Positions 27,327-35,683 of a DNA stretch of 64,000 nucleotides are shown piece after piece. The DNA lies in contig NZ_JAVRHX010000001.1 of assembly GCF_031846345.1 (NCBI RefSeq), positions 124,001 to 188,000 on the forward strand, given 5' to 3'. Origin of the DNA: Glaciecola petra. GTDB taxonomy: Bacteria > Pseudomonadota > Gammaproteobacteria > Enterobacterales > Alteromonadaceae. The notes below the pieces were generated by a model, which worked only from the letters and a program-made list of their open reading frames with translations, had not been told where the DNA came from and made no database searches. The translations under genes and the position numbers were made by a program. How positions within the stretch are numbered: position 1 is the first letter of the stretch; every line of letters starts with the position of its first letter.

Positions 27327-27364
27327 AAGCCCTCCGAAGGTTTTGTGTAACTTTCGGGGGGCTT
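27327..27364. terminator. Bidirectional terminator between cobB and the amidohydrolase gene
   Basis: AAGCCCTCCGAAG (27327-27339) pairs with CTTTCGGGGGGCTT (27351-27364) with one G-U pair and an 11-base loop. It sits between convergent genes. The U-tract is short on both sides (TTTACA / TTAATG), so efficiency is uncertain. Confidence 0.7.
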
Positions 27365-27480
27365 TACAATAACGATGTTGGCCTGAATAAAAAATATACA
27401 CCAAAGCTAAATGATCGTTAAAAGAAACATTGCTGCTGAGCGCTATTGCCTACCGGCAGTTCAGTTCAATTCAACTAAAA

Positions 27481-30400
27481 CTAGTGCACCCAATGGAAGC
27501 GTTCTGATTTTTCTTTAATCATCTGTTCAGTATGTTCTGGCATAAACAATTTATTATTGTTTTCAAAGAAGAACTTGCTACGTTTTTCTTTGGCACCCAC
27601 TTCGTTCATAGTTGCACTTTCGAATACGCGACCATTAATAACCACATGACTGACATATTCACTTCTACGAATATCATTTAGTACGCCACCGTCAACGATT
27701 GCCATGTCAGCTAATTTGCCTACTTCAATTGAGCCTAAATCATCATCTAAACCTAAATGAATAGCGCCATCGATTGTTGCGCCTCTAATGGCTTCAAACG
27801 GTGTAAATCCGCCTTGCGCCATTATCCACATTTCCCAATGAGCCGCTAAACCTTCACGTTGACCATGGGCGCCAATCATGACCCTTACACCGCGGTCACG
27901 TAAATGCTTAGCATACTTGGCAACTTCTATATGATTATAGTAATTTTCAGGCGCTGTTGGACGGCGAATAGCACGTCTATCAACTAAAAACGAAGGTGTA
28001 TAACGCATTAATCGCTCGTTTTTCCACACTTCTGTTTTGTCATAAAAATATTCTTCACCCATCATGCCACCGTAAGCCACGCCAAAGGTAGGTGTGTAAC
28101 CAAACTCGGTAGCTTGCCATAGTTGGGTTAAATCGTCATAGCCACGAGCAATTGGAATGCTATGTTCAAGACCAGTATGGCCATCAACAAGCATACTAAT
28201 ATTCTGTTGTAACTTTCCACCTCCTTCAGGCACAACCATCATGCCAAGCTTATCGGCAGCAACTAAAACTTGTTGGCGCTGGTCGCGGCGAGGTTGGTTG
28301 TAGCTTTTAACTGAAATAGCGCCCATGTCTTGTAAACGTTGCACATGAAAATATGCATCGTCATAGTCATTAATTATCGACTTATAACCAAGGGCTTCAG
28401 CACCATATAAAATGGTGCCAGTAGAATAGGTTCGAGGCGCTACACGCATACCTGCTCGCTGTAATTCGGCCGCTGCCATAATTTCACTAGTATCGTTAGA
28501 TGGATCATGAATGGTAGTTACACCAAATGACAAGTTCGAGTACTGACTCCAGTTTTGTTCTGGGATAATTTCGTAACTACCTTGAGACCCGTGTGCATGC
28601 GCATCTACAAGCCCTGGAATAATCACTTTGCCAGTAGCGTCTATTTCTAAGGCATCGCTAGGAATAGAAATATCTTCGCTATTGCCGACCGCTTTTATGC
28701 GATTACCTTCAATTAGTACAACAGCATTTTCGATGATTTCTTGTTCTTCATTTGCGTTACGCATAGTCAGCACTGTGCCACCTACAATAGCCGTTACTTG
28801 GTCAGGCTTATCGGTTTTTTGTTTAAAGCTGACATCTATGCCTTGGTCAAGTGGTTCTGGTAACGCTTCAGGTGCGCCGGCTATAAAGTCGAAGGCATCA
28901 TTTAATGAACGCTCAAAATAAGTAGCAGCATGCGACCAACCAACTGTATTATTGTCGTCGCGCCAAGTCATATAGCTGCCAGCTCTGGCAGATAATTGTT
29001 TGACCGGAAGTGCGCTCATATCTGGACCAAGCATAAACGTTTTACCATTGGTTTCAAAAGGAGCAACATAGGTTTTAAATTGGTAAACAAATGCGACCCA
29101 TTTGCCGTCGTGTGATAAACGATATTCTGCGACTTTGTCGGCGCCGTTTAAGTGGACCTGCTTGTCTTGTCCATTTAAATCAACACTTGAAAAACGAGTT
29201 TCGCGATAAGCGCCTCTTGCGTTTTCAGTAAAGTAGACGCGACTATTGTCGCCAGCAAAGTGAGGTTCAAAACCACTATTAGCAACGCGCTCAGTAGTTT
29301 CTTGGTCAAGATTAAGCACATAAATGCCAGGTTCATTAGAATATTGTGGGGCGAGCAAATAGCCCCCAGTTACTTTTCTATATGTAATATAATTGCCGTC
29401 AGTAGAAAAACTCGGCTCAATAAAGTGGCCTTTATCTACATTGACTGCTTTACCTTTACCACCGCGCGAAGACACAATCATAATGTTACCAAGATGGTTG
29501 TCACTCCAAGTGGTATAAACAATTTTTTTCCCGTCAGCAGAATATCGCGGATAATACTCATCATGATCGTTTTGCTTGGTGAGTCGTTTTACCTTGCCTG
29601 ACTTAATATTGTGAACATATAACTTGCCCAATGCTTGGAATAAAACTGACTTACCATCAGGTGATTTTTGTGCCCATCTAGCTGCTTTTACATCAAATTC
29701 ATCAGGGGCAACATCTACTTTAAAACGCAGCGCGTCGGCGTAGTTGAGTGTAGACTCTATTTCGACACTCAAGGTGGTAAGTGATTTATCTTTAACATTT
29801 AAACGATGAAACTTACCGCCGGTCCAAAAAACAATATGCTTTGAATCGGGCGTCCAATCGTAATAAGCAAAGTAGCCTTCGCTACCAAAGCCCTCTTGCA
29901 TGTCGCGTTCAAGGTCGAAAAATAAAGGCTCCTCTAAACCAGTGGCTAAGTCTTTCGTAAATAAAACAGTCTTGTTTTTTACGCGACGAATAAAGGCTAA
30001 ATGTTTGCCGTCGGGTGAAGGAGTTGGTACGACAGCACCACCTGTACCTGACACAAATCTCTCTTCTTCGCCGGTTTGGCGATCGTAACGGGTAATCGCA
30101 AATATTGATTTAAGCGGATCACGATTGTATGAAAAACCAGAACCTGGGCTAACGTCATGGGTGAAATAAATATAACGACCATCGGGTGAAAAGGCAGGGT
30201 CGGCGATGTTTTGTTGTTCTACTTTACCGTTTTCGCGCTCTTTGATTGCCACTCCCGAACCACCTGTATGATGATACAACCAAATCTCACCAGCGGGGAT
30301 GGAGCGTGACGACATAATACCTTTACTCACTACCAAATATTGTGAATCAGGGCTCCACTTTGGCGAATGAATAAGGTTTTTCTTTTCTTTAGTTATTTGT

Positions 30401-30840
30401 TTTAAATTAGTACCATCGATATCCATCACCCATGCATTAGATAAACCATCACGATCTGAAATAAACGCTATTTTCTTGCCATCGGGGCTAATAGCAGGAT
30501 GAATATTCCATGCAAAATCTTGCGTCAACGCTCGCGCTTTGCCGCCGTTTGCGTCGACAATAAAAATATCGCCTAACATATCAAAGACCATTAGTTTGCC
30601 GTCGGGTGAGACATCTAGACTAGACCAAGTAGTTTCATTGGTTTTTATACTTATTTGTTTCAACGAAAGGGGAGGGGCTAAGACGTCCCAGTCTTGCAAT
30701 GGATCGTCTTCAACCTGTGTCTCTTCAGTTTCTGCTGATTTAGTATCTTGTGCAAAAGTATTAAAGCTAGCGATGGTTGACAGCAAGCCAAGGCCTGCAG
30801 CCGCTATAAAAGCGTGAAAAGGGTGTGTTTTTTTAATCAT
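27481..30840 (-). CDS. Secreted TolB-propeller / amidohydrolase fusion protein
   Basis: 1119 residues with a signal peptide (about 1-30, cleavage near FAQ-DTK). Residues about 60-660 carry repeated SPDGKxxxF blades of a TolB/WD40-like beta-propeller. From about 700 to 1070 is an amidohydrolase: GKVIIPGLVDAHAHG (the HxH metal pair), later His segments DGHTGLEHSIP and MIGAHGQREGLAAHWEMW, and the closing GLDDDLGSIEVGKLADMAIVD. The architecture suggests a periplasmic imidazolonepropionase- or prolidase-like hydrolase of modified peptides; the substrate is unknown. It has an intergenic region upstream and stands as a single gene. Confidence 0.88.
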   Translation of the reverse strand: MIKKTHPFHAFIAAAGLGLLSTIASFNTFAQDTKSAETEETQVEDDPLQDWDVLAPPLSLKQISIKTNETTWSSLDVSPDGKLMVFDMLGDIFIVDANGGKARALTQDFAWNIHPAISPDGKKIAFISDRDGLSNAWVMDIDGTNLKQITKEKKNLIHSPKWSPDSQYLVVSKGIMSSRSIPAGEIWLYHHTGGSGVAIKERENGKVEQQNIADPAFSPDGRYIYFTHDVSPGSGFSYNRDPLKSIFAITRYDRQTGEEERFVSGTGGAVVPTPSPDGKHLAFIRRVKNKTVLFTKDLATGLEEPLFFDLERDMQEGFGSEGYFAYYDWTPDSKHIVFWTGGKFHRLNVKDKSLTTLSVEIESTLNYADALRFKVDVAPDEFDVKAARWAQKSPDGKSVLFQALGKLYVHNIKSGKVKRLTKQNDHDEYYPRYSADGKKIVYTTWSDNHLGNIMIVSSRGGKGKAVNVDKGHFIEPSFSTDGNYITYRKVTGGYLLAPQYSNEPGIYVLNLDQETTERVANSGFEPHFAGDNSRVYFTENARGAYRETRFSSVDLNGQDKQVHLNGADKVAEYRLSHDGKWVAFVYQFKTYVAPFETNGKTFMLGPDMSALPVKQLSARAGSYMTWRDDNNTVGWSHAATYFERSLNDAFDFIAGAPEALPEPLDQGIDVSFKQKTDKPDQVTAIVGGTVLTMRNANEEQEIIENAVVLIEGNRIKAVGNSEDISIPSDALEIDATGKVIIPGLVDAHAHGSQGSYEIIPEQNWSQYSNLSFGVTTIHDPSNDTSEIMAAAELQRAGMRVAPRTYSTGTILYGAEALGYKSIINDYDDAYFHVQRLQDMGAISVKSYNQPRRDQRQQVLVAADKLGMMVVPEGGGKLQQNISMLVDGHTGLEHSIPIARGYDDLTQLWQATEFGYTPTFGVAYGGMMGEEYFYDKTEVWKNERLMRYTPSFLVDRRAIRRPTAPENYYNHIEVAKYAKHLRDRGVRVMIGAHGQREGLAAHWEMWIMAQGGFTPFEAIRGATIDGAIHLGLDDDLGSIEVGKLADMAIVDGGVLNDIRRSEYVSHVVINGRVFESATMNEVGAKEKRSKFFFENNNKLFMPEHTEQMIKEKSERFHWVH

Positions 30841-30950
30841 TGTTCTGCCGAATAGTTATTTTAATTATAATTACCGATTAACCTTAAATCTAAACTGAAT
30901 TTAGCGCAAGTTTCTGCTTTGTTGGTATGCGGTATAATGAACGTAAAAAT

Positions 30951-31904
30951 TTACAAAGTGATTAATTGAAATTGACTATTTCTTAACTCTTGTCGAGTGC
31001 TGGGCGCGACTTCACCAATTTCATATTGAGCAGGACCAGTAGGCTCGACCAAAACATAACTAACACCTTGACTAGTAACGGTCAACTCCTGCGGTTTAGA
31101 GGGCATTGAAATTGCTAACAAAGCGTGGTCGGACAAATATACCATTTCAATTTTTATTTGTGGATTGTAGGCTTTTAAAATCGCCGCCATTAATGTTGAC
31201 TTACTGTCACAATCCCCTCTGTTTTGTAACAATAGATCCCGTGGAGAAATCAAGCCAGCAGCGTTTGAAGTTCGTCTATTATCTAGTCGGTCGTATGGGA
31301 TGTTTTGGATCCAGCTCAACGCAATATTCACAAATTCACGCTTGTCACCGGGGTTCTGCTGAGCTTTCTCTATAGCTCTGACAATTGGTTTTAATTCCAT
31401 GCTACTTAACTCAGCATATCGGGCATGGTCATGTCGAATTAAATTAGCGCCATTGCTAGATTGATATTGCACAAAAAAGTGTTTTTTCCAATAATCATTT
31501 TTGGCAGTTTCGTAGGCTGTGGTCAGATTATCGAGAATTTTCTGTGCTTCACCGGGGATCCTACTTTCCACACTAAAACCCAAGCGGTCCCCTTTACGTG
31601 TAATTTTGACCTTAGATTTTTTGGGGTCAATACTTTTTGCTACCCACATTACTTCGTTGTAAACCCAATCTTGCAGTAAGCGTTGGTTATAATTAATTGG
31701 GGAGTTCGGCATTTGGCCAAGGGATTCATTATTGATATCAAAACGCAATTGAAACGTGTCATTTTTGTGTTTCCACAAATAAGAAAATTCAGTCTGAATT
31801 GTGTTTACTTGTTTATAAAAATTAACCTGTTGAGCCTGCGCAGTTATAAAGTAGGCACTGAACAAAAAACAGGCGTATACCAGTTTTTTTATCAAGTTGT
31901 ACAT
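30951..31904 (-). CDS. Secreted transglutaminase-like cysteine protein
   Basis: 317 residues from ATG 31904 (AAGG 7 bases upstream). A TTG at 31919 is also in frame but has no better ribosome binding site. The signal peptide ends near AQA-QQV (residue 25). The C-terminal third has the transglutaminase-like triad order: Cys232 in NRGDCDSKST, His260 in SDHALLAI and an acidic residue in VEPTGPAQYEIG (Glu287). Such proteins are often periplasmic peptidases or amidases. I do not recognise a named subfamily. It is separated by about 110 bases from the amidohydrolase gene on the same strand. Confidence 0.72.
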   Translation of the reverse strand: MYNLIKKLVYACFLFSAYFITAQAQQVNFYKQVNTIQTEFSYLWKHKNDTFQLRFDINNESLGQMPNSPINYNQRLLQDWVYNEVMWVAKSIDPKKSKVKITRKGDRLGFSVESRIPGEAQKILDNLTTAYETAKNDYWKKHFFVQYQSSNGANLIRHDHARYAELSSMELKPIVRAIEKAQQNPGDKREFVNIALSWIQNIPYDRLDNRRTSNAAGLISPRDLLLQNRGDCDSKSTLMAAILKAYNPQIKIEMVYLSDHALLAISMPSKPQELTVTSQGVSYVLVEPTGPAQYEIGEVAPSTRQELRNSQFQLITL

Positions 31905-31986
31905 ATATTGCCTTAACAAAATCTGACATCCTACATTACGATTGTTGTGTTGCTAACACTATTTTAACGATACCTAAAAGGTCTCA

Positions 31987-33372
31987 TTAAACTGAAAACC
32001 AGTTTAATTTCTTATGTAAGTTAACCACACCTCCCACAATAATCAAAGTGGGTGGTTTTAAATTTTTGGTTTCAGGTTGTGTCAAAATGCTCTCTAGCGA
32101 GCCTGTTACCACCTTCTGATTAGATCTAGTGGCACCTTCAATTAGGGCAATAGGGGTATCTGCGGGCATATTGTTGGCAATTAGTTTTTCACAAATAATA
32201 GGTAAGCCAGTCAAACCCATGTAAAACACTAAGGTGTGATTAGGTTTCACAAGGGACGGCCAGTCAAGATCAATTGAATTATCACGCAAATGCCCTGTTG
32301 TAAAGGTCACTGATTGCGCATAATCCCTGTGAGTAAGCGGGATGCCTGCATAGCTTGCAGCACCTGCAGCCGCTGTTATGCCGGGTACCACCTGAAATTC
32401 AACGCCGTGTTCGACCAAGGTTTCTATTTCTTCACCACCACGTCCAAATATGAAAGGATCACCGCCTTTTAGCCGAACCACACGATTTCCTTCTAGCGCT
32501 AATTTTGCTAGCAATTGATTGATATCAGCCTGAGGTATAGTGTGATTGCTCTTTTCTTTACCCACATAAATTTTTTCAGCATCGCGTCTCACCAGCTCCA
32601 ATATATCTTTTGAAACTAAGCGGTCATAGACAACAACGTCTGCCTTCTGCATCAAACGTAAGGCACGAAAGGTCAGTAAGTCGGGATCGCCCGGCCCAGC
32701 CCCCACCAAATAGACCTGACCACTAGGTTTATCACCCGATTTATACTTATTTAAGGCGACATCAAGTTGAGCTGCGGCTAAGTCGTCGTTACCTTGCAAT
32801 ACGTTTTCACCAATATCGCCATCTAGTACTTCTTCCCAAAAATAGCGTCGGTCGGTCACACTCGATAAACCATTTTTCACTTTGTCTCTAAAACGCTCTG
32901 AAAATGCACCGAGTCGTTTTATATTATGGGGAATAAGTGACTCTAACTTTTGGCGTATATAACGCAATAAAACGGGTGCAACACCGCCACTAGACATAGC
33001 AATAATAATCGGTGAGCGGTCAACAATAGAAGGCGTAATAAATTTACAAAGCGGCGTGTTATCAACTACATTGACTAATATGTTTCGCTCAAAAGCTAAG
33101 TCGTGAACTGCTTGGTTAACCTCAGGTTTATCTGTAGCGACAAATACCATTTGTTTTCCGTTCAAGTCACCTTCTTCAAACTCGCGTCGCTCCAAGATAA
33201 TTTGCTCAGACCTTGCTAATTCCTCAACTGCTGCACTCACCCAAGGCGCAACAATAGTGATTTTGGCCGGTGTTTTTAGCAATAACTCGCACTTTCGCGC
33301 AGCCACTTCACCAGCACCCACCAATAGGCAGTGAATATGTTCAGCATCTACAAAAATTGGAAAATATTTCAT
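31987..33372 (-). CDS. cysG: Siroheme synthase CysG
   Basis: 461 residues, the trifunctional form. The N-terminal half is precorrin-2 dehydrogenase/sirohydrochlorin ferrochelatase (MKYFPIFVDAEHIHCLLVGAG, then IAMSSGGVAPVLLRYIR with the shared catalytic serine). The C-terminal half is SAM uroporphyrinogen-III methyltransferase: VYLVGAGPGDPDLLT, VVYDRLVS, RLKGGDPFIFGRGGEE and PGITAAAGAASYAGIPLTHR. It makes siroheme for sulfite and nitrite reductases. The region upstream of its start contains a long inverted-repeat element that may affect its promoter. Confidence 0.96.
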   Translation of the reverse strand: MKYFPIFVDAEHIHCLLVGAGEVAARKCELLLKTPAKITIVAPWVSAAVEELARSEQIILERREFEEGDLNGKQMVFVATDKPEVNQAVHDLAFERNILVNVVDNTPLCKFITPSIVDRSPIIIAMSSGGVAPVLLRYIRQKLESLIPHNIKRLGAFSERFRDKVKNGLSSVTDRRYFWEEVLDGDIGENVLQGNDDLAAAQLDVALNKYKSGDKPSGQVYLVGAGPGDPDLLTFRALRLMQKADVVVYDRLVSKDILELVRRDAEKIYVGKEKSNHTIPQADINQLLAKLALEGNRVVRLKGGDPFIFGRGGEEIETLVEHGVEFQVVPGITAAAGAASYAGIPLTHRDYAQSVTFTTGHLRDNSIDLDWPSLVKPNHTLVFYMGLTGLPIICEKLIANNMPADTPIALIEGATRSNQKVVTGSLESILTQPETKNLKPPTLIIVGGVVNLHKKLNWFSV

Positions 33373-33445
33373 TCTATACTCAGTTCTTTAGCATCCGCTT
33401 CAGCGAGCGCTCTGTGGTGGGGCCAAGAAGGCAACAAAGTACGAG

Positions 33446-33610
33446 GTAAAAGTGACAATATTAGAAATACACAAAAAAGAGGAAAGCCTCTGTCATTAAA
33501 AGCCTTCACAGGCCATAGATGGCCTGTGCAGAGCGGGCAAGGATGCCGCAAAGCGTGCTTTTAATGACGGGGGTTTTTCTCTTGTGTATTTCTAATATTG
33601 TCACTTTTAC
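33446..33610. repeat. MITE-like element: long terminal inverted repeats with nested hairpin
   Basis: A perfect 29-base inverted repeat: left arm 33446-33474, right arm 33582-33610. Inside it a second perfect 12-base pair (33492-33503 with 33557-33568) and a central hairpin CACAGGCCAT-AG-ATGGCCTGTG (33507-33528). Outside the arms, GAGGT (33443-33447) pairs with ACCTC (33611-33615 region) with a 2-base offset, and GGCA...TGCC at about 33430 and 33631 may mark the true ends (about 200 bp). It encodes no transposase. It fills most of the 350-base gap between cysG and deaD; small open frames inside it are by-products of the palindrome. A non-autonomous mobile repeat is the best reading. Confidence 0.75.
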
Positions 33611-33647
33611 ACCTCACAGCAAAATACTGCCATATATAAGAAATAAA

Positions 33648-33680
33648 AAAAGGAATAAAAATTTCAATTTTATTCCTTTT
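33648..33680 (-). terminator. Intrinsic terminator of deaD
   Basis: Perfect 13-base stem: AAAAGGAATAAAA (33648-33660) with TTTTATTCCTTTT (33668-33680), 7-base loop. On the minus strand the stem runs straight into further T residues (TTTTTTT), making a strong terminator 44 bases past the deaD stop. Confidence 0.88.
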
Positions 33681-33723
33681 AGTTATAGCGTACTAATTAT
33701 GATACAAGCTTGCGATTAGATGC

Positions 33724-35448
33724 TTACTTCTTTTTGCGTTTTTTGGGTGGCTCATCGCTCCATTCACGCATGTTTAGACGTTGGCCGGCTACTCGTGTAC
33801 CGCGCAAGGTTTCCTTAGTTTTATTTGGTAAACTTTCAGGTAAATCGATTAAAGAAAAACTGTCGTGAATATCGATAGCGCCTATATTTTTACTACTAAT
33901 GTCACCTTCGTTAGCGATTGCGCCCACTATGTTACCAGGTTTAGCACCATGCACATAACCAACTTCAATTCTAAATCGTTTCATACCTGATTCAGGTTTA
34001 CCTCTGGGACGAGATTGTTTACGATCTCTTCCACCTTCACGTTTTTTGTTGTTTCTATTGTCGCTTCGATCATTGCGACTACCACGTTCCCTTGCTGGAG
34101 GTTGCGCATTCACATCAGGACGATCTTTCTCGCTTAGTATCAACGGTTCTTCACCTTGTGCAACTTTTGCAAGTGCTGCCATGACGACTTCTGGTGAGGC
34201 TTCTGACTCTTCAACTATAGCTTCAATCACAGGCATATAGGATTCGATCGAATCGTCGTTCATGGCCTCGAGCACAGCATTTTTGAATCGTCCTAAACGA
34301 GACTCGTTCAATTCGCTTATTGATGGGATTTTCATGTGGGTGATTTGTTGCTTAGTGGCTTTTTCTATAGCAAACAACATGCGTTTTTCGCGGTGCGAAA
34401 TAAACAATATTGCATCGCCTTCGCGACCAGCACGGCCAGTTCGCCCAATTCTATGCACATAGGATTCAGTATCGTGAGGCACATCATAGTTAATAACATG
34501 ACTAACACGCTCAACATCTAAACCACGGGCAACAACATCGGTTGCAACTAACAAGTCAATTTTACCCTGTTTTAAACGGTCGACTGTTCGTTCTCGAGCC
34601 GACTGTTGGATATCGCCATTTAAGGCCTCTACGTCGTAGCCACGTGCGGCTAATTTGTCGGCAAGTTCCACCGTTGCGGTTTTAGTGCGCACAAATATAA
34701 TGACACCGTCGAATTCTTCGACTTCTAATATTCTGGTTAGGGCCTCGAGTTTATGGTGGCCTGCAACTTGACAATAACGCTGCTTAATTGTGCTTGCCGT
34801 AGAAACTTTAGATTCAATTTTAACGTGTTTAGGGTCATTTAAGTATCGTTGCGAAATCTTTTTAATTTGCGTAGGCATAGTTGCTGAAAATAAAGCGGTT
34901 TGTCTTTCTTTTGGTGCATGGCTGAGTATTAATTCAACATCATCAATAAAGCCCATTCGTAACATCTCGTCGGCTTCATCTAAAACTAAAAAGCGAAGTC
35001 TGTCGAGTTTGAGGGTTTTACGCTTGATATGATCAATTACTCGACCAGGAGTCCCCACTACCACTTGGACGCCTCTTTTTAATTGTCTAATTTGATTATC
35101 ATAGGACTGACCACCATATATTGGCAATACACGGATTTTTTTAGAAAAGCTGGCATAAACTTGAAAAGCTTCTGCAACTTGAATGGCAAGTTCACGCGTA
35201 GGTGCAAGCACCAAAAGTTGTGGGAACGAATCTTCAGGGTCGATGTTAGATAGCATTGGTAACGCAAAAGCGGCAGTTTTACCAGTTCCTGTTTGTGCTT
35301 GACCCAAAAGGTCGTGCCCATCTAATAATAGAGGAATACTCTTAGCTTGAATTGGCGAAGGCTTTTCGTAGCCTACTTTCTCGAGTGCTTGCAGAATGGC
35401 GGTCGGCAAATTTAAATCGTTAAATGTCAAATTGACAGTGTCGGTCAT
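33724..35448 (-). CDS. deaD: DEAD-box ATP-dependent RNA helicase DeaD/CsdA
   Basis: 574 residues from ATG 35448, with AGGAA upstream. A longer frame to 35571 adds 41 residues unlike any helicase. Q motif PSPIQAKSIP (30-39), Walker A AQTGTGKT (51-58), PTRELAIQ, DEAD (157-160), SATMP, and HRIGRTGRAG. The C-terminus has a DbpA/CsdA-type RNA-binding domain (FRIEVGYVHGAKPGNIVGAIANEGDI) after an Arg/Asp-rich linker, and a Lys-rich tail. It unwinds RNA in ribosome assembly and mRNA decay, mostly in the cold. Divergent from prsT. Confidence 0.94.
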   Translation of the reverse strand: MTDTVNLTFNDLNLPTAILQALEKVGYEKPSPIQAKSIPLLLDGHDLLGQAQTGTGKTAAFALPMLSNIDPEDSFPQLLVLAPTRELAIQVAEAFQVYASFSKKIRVLPIYGGQSYDNQIRQLKRGVQVVVGTPGRVIDHIKRKTLKLDRLRFLVLDEADEMLRMGFIDDVELILSHAPKERQTALFSATMPTQIKKISQRYLNDPKHVKIESKVSTASTIKQRYCQVAGHHKLEALTRILEVEEFDGVIIFVRTKTATVELADKLAARGYDVEALNGDIQQSARERTVDRLKQGKIDLLVATDVVARGLDVERVSHVINYDVPHDTESYVHRIGRTGRAGREGDAILFISHREKRMLFAIEKATKQQITHMKIPSISELNESRLGRFKNAVLEAMNDDSIESYMPVIEAIVEESEASPEVVMAALAKVAQGEEPLILSEKDRPDVNAQPPARERGSRNDRSDNRNNKKREGGRDRKQSRPRGKPESGMKRFRIEVGYVHGAKPGNIVGAIANEGDISSKNIGAIDIHDSFSLIDLPESLPNKTKETLRGTRVAGQRLNMREWSDEPPKKRKKK

Positions 35449-35683
35449 GGTGTTTCCTGAGTAATAAAAGAATAAAAAGGCAAAGCAGAGAGGATGCGAG
35501 CGCCATTCACTGGCGCGCATTATATGCGAAATATGCGTCACATACCATAAAATAGCTGTATTAAAGGCCACTAGCCCCTAAACAAATTGATTAAGCTATG
35601 TTTTAATGTTATTTAGTCGTCAGTAAACTGTTATTAATACACGAGCTTTTTATCGGTGCTCGTCATCAAGAGGTATTTCCCAG

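Noticed and set aside
33331..33719. Small open frames on both strands within the inverted-repeat element
   Set aside because: They arise from the palindromic sequence, overlap one another on opposite strands and have no family-like features.
35449..35571. 41-residue N-terminal extension of deaD
   Set aside because: Unlike any DEAD-box helicase. ATG 35448 is preceded by AGGAA and starts the conserved N-terminus.
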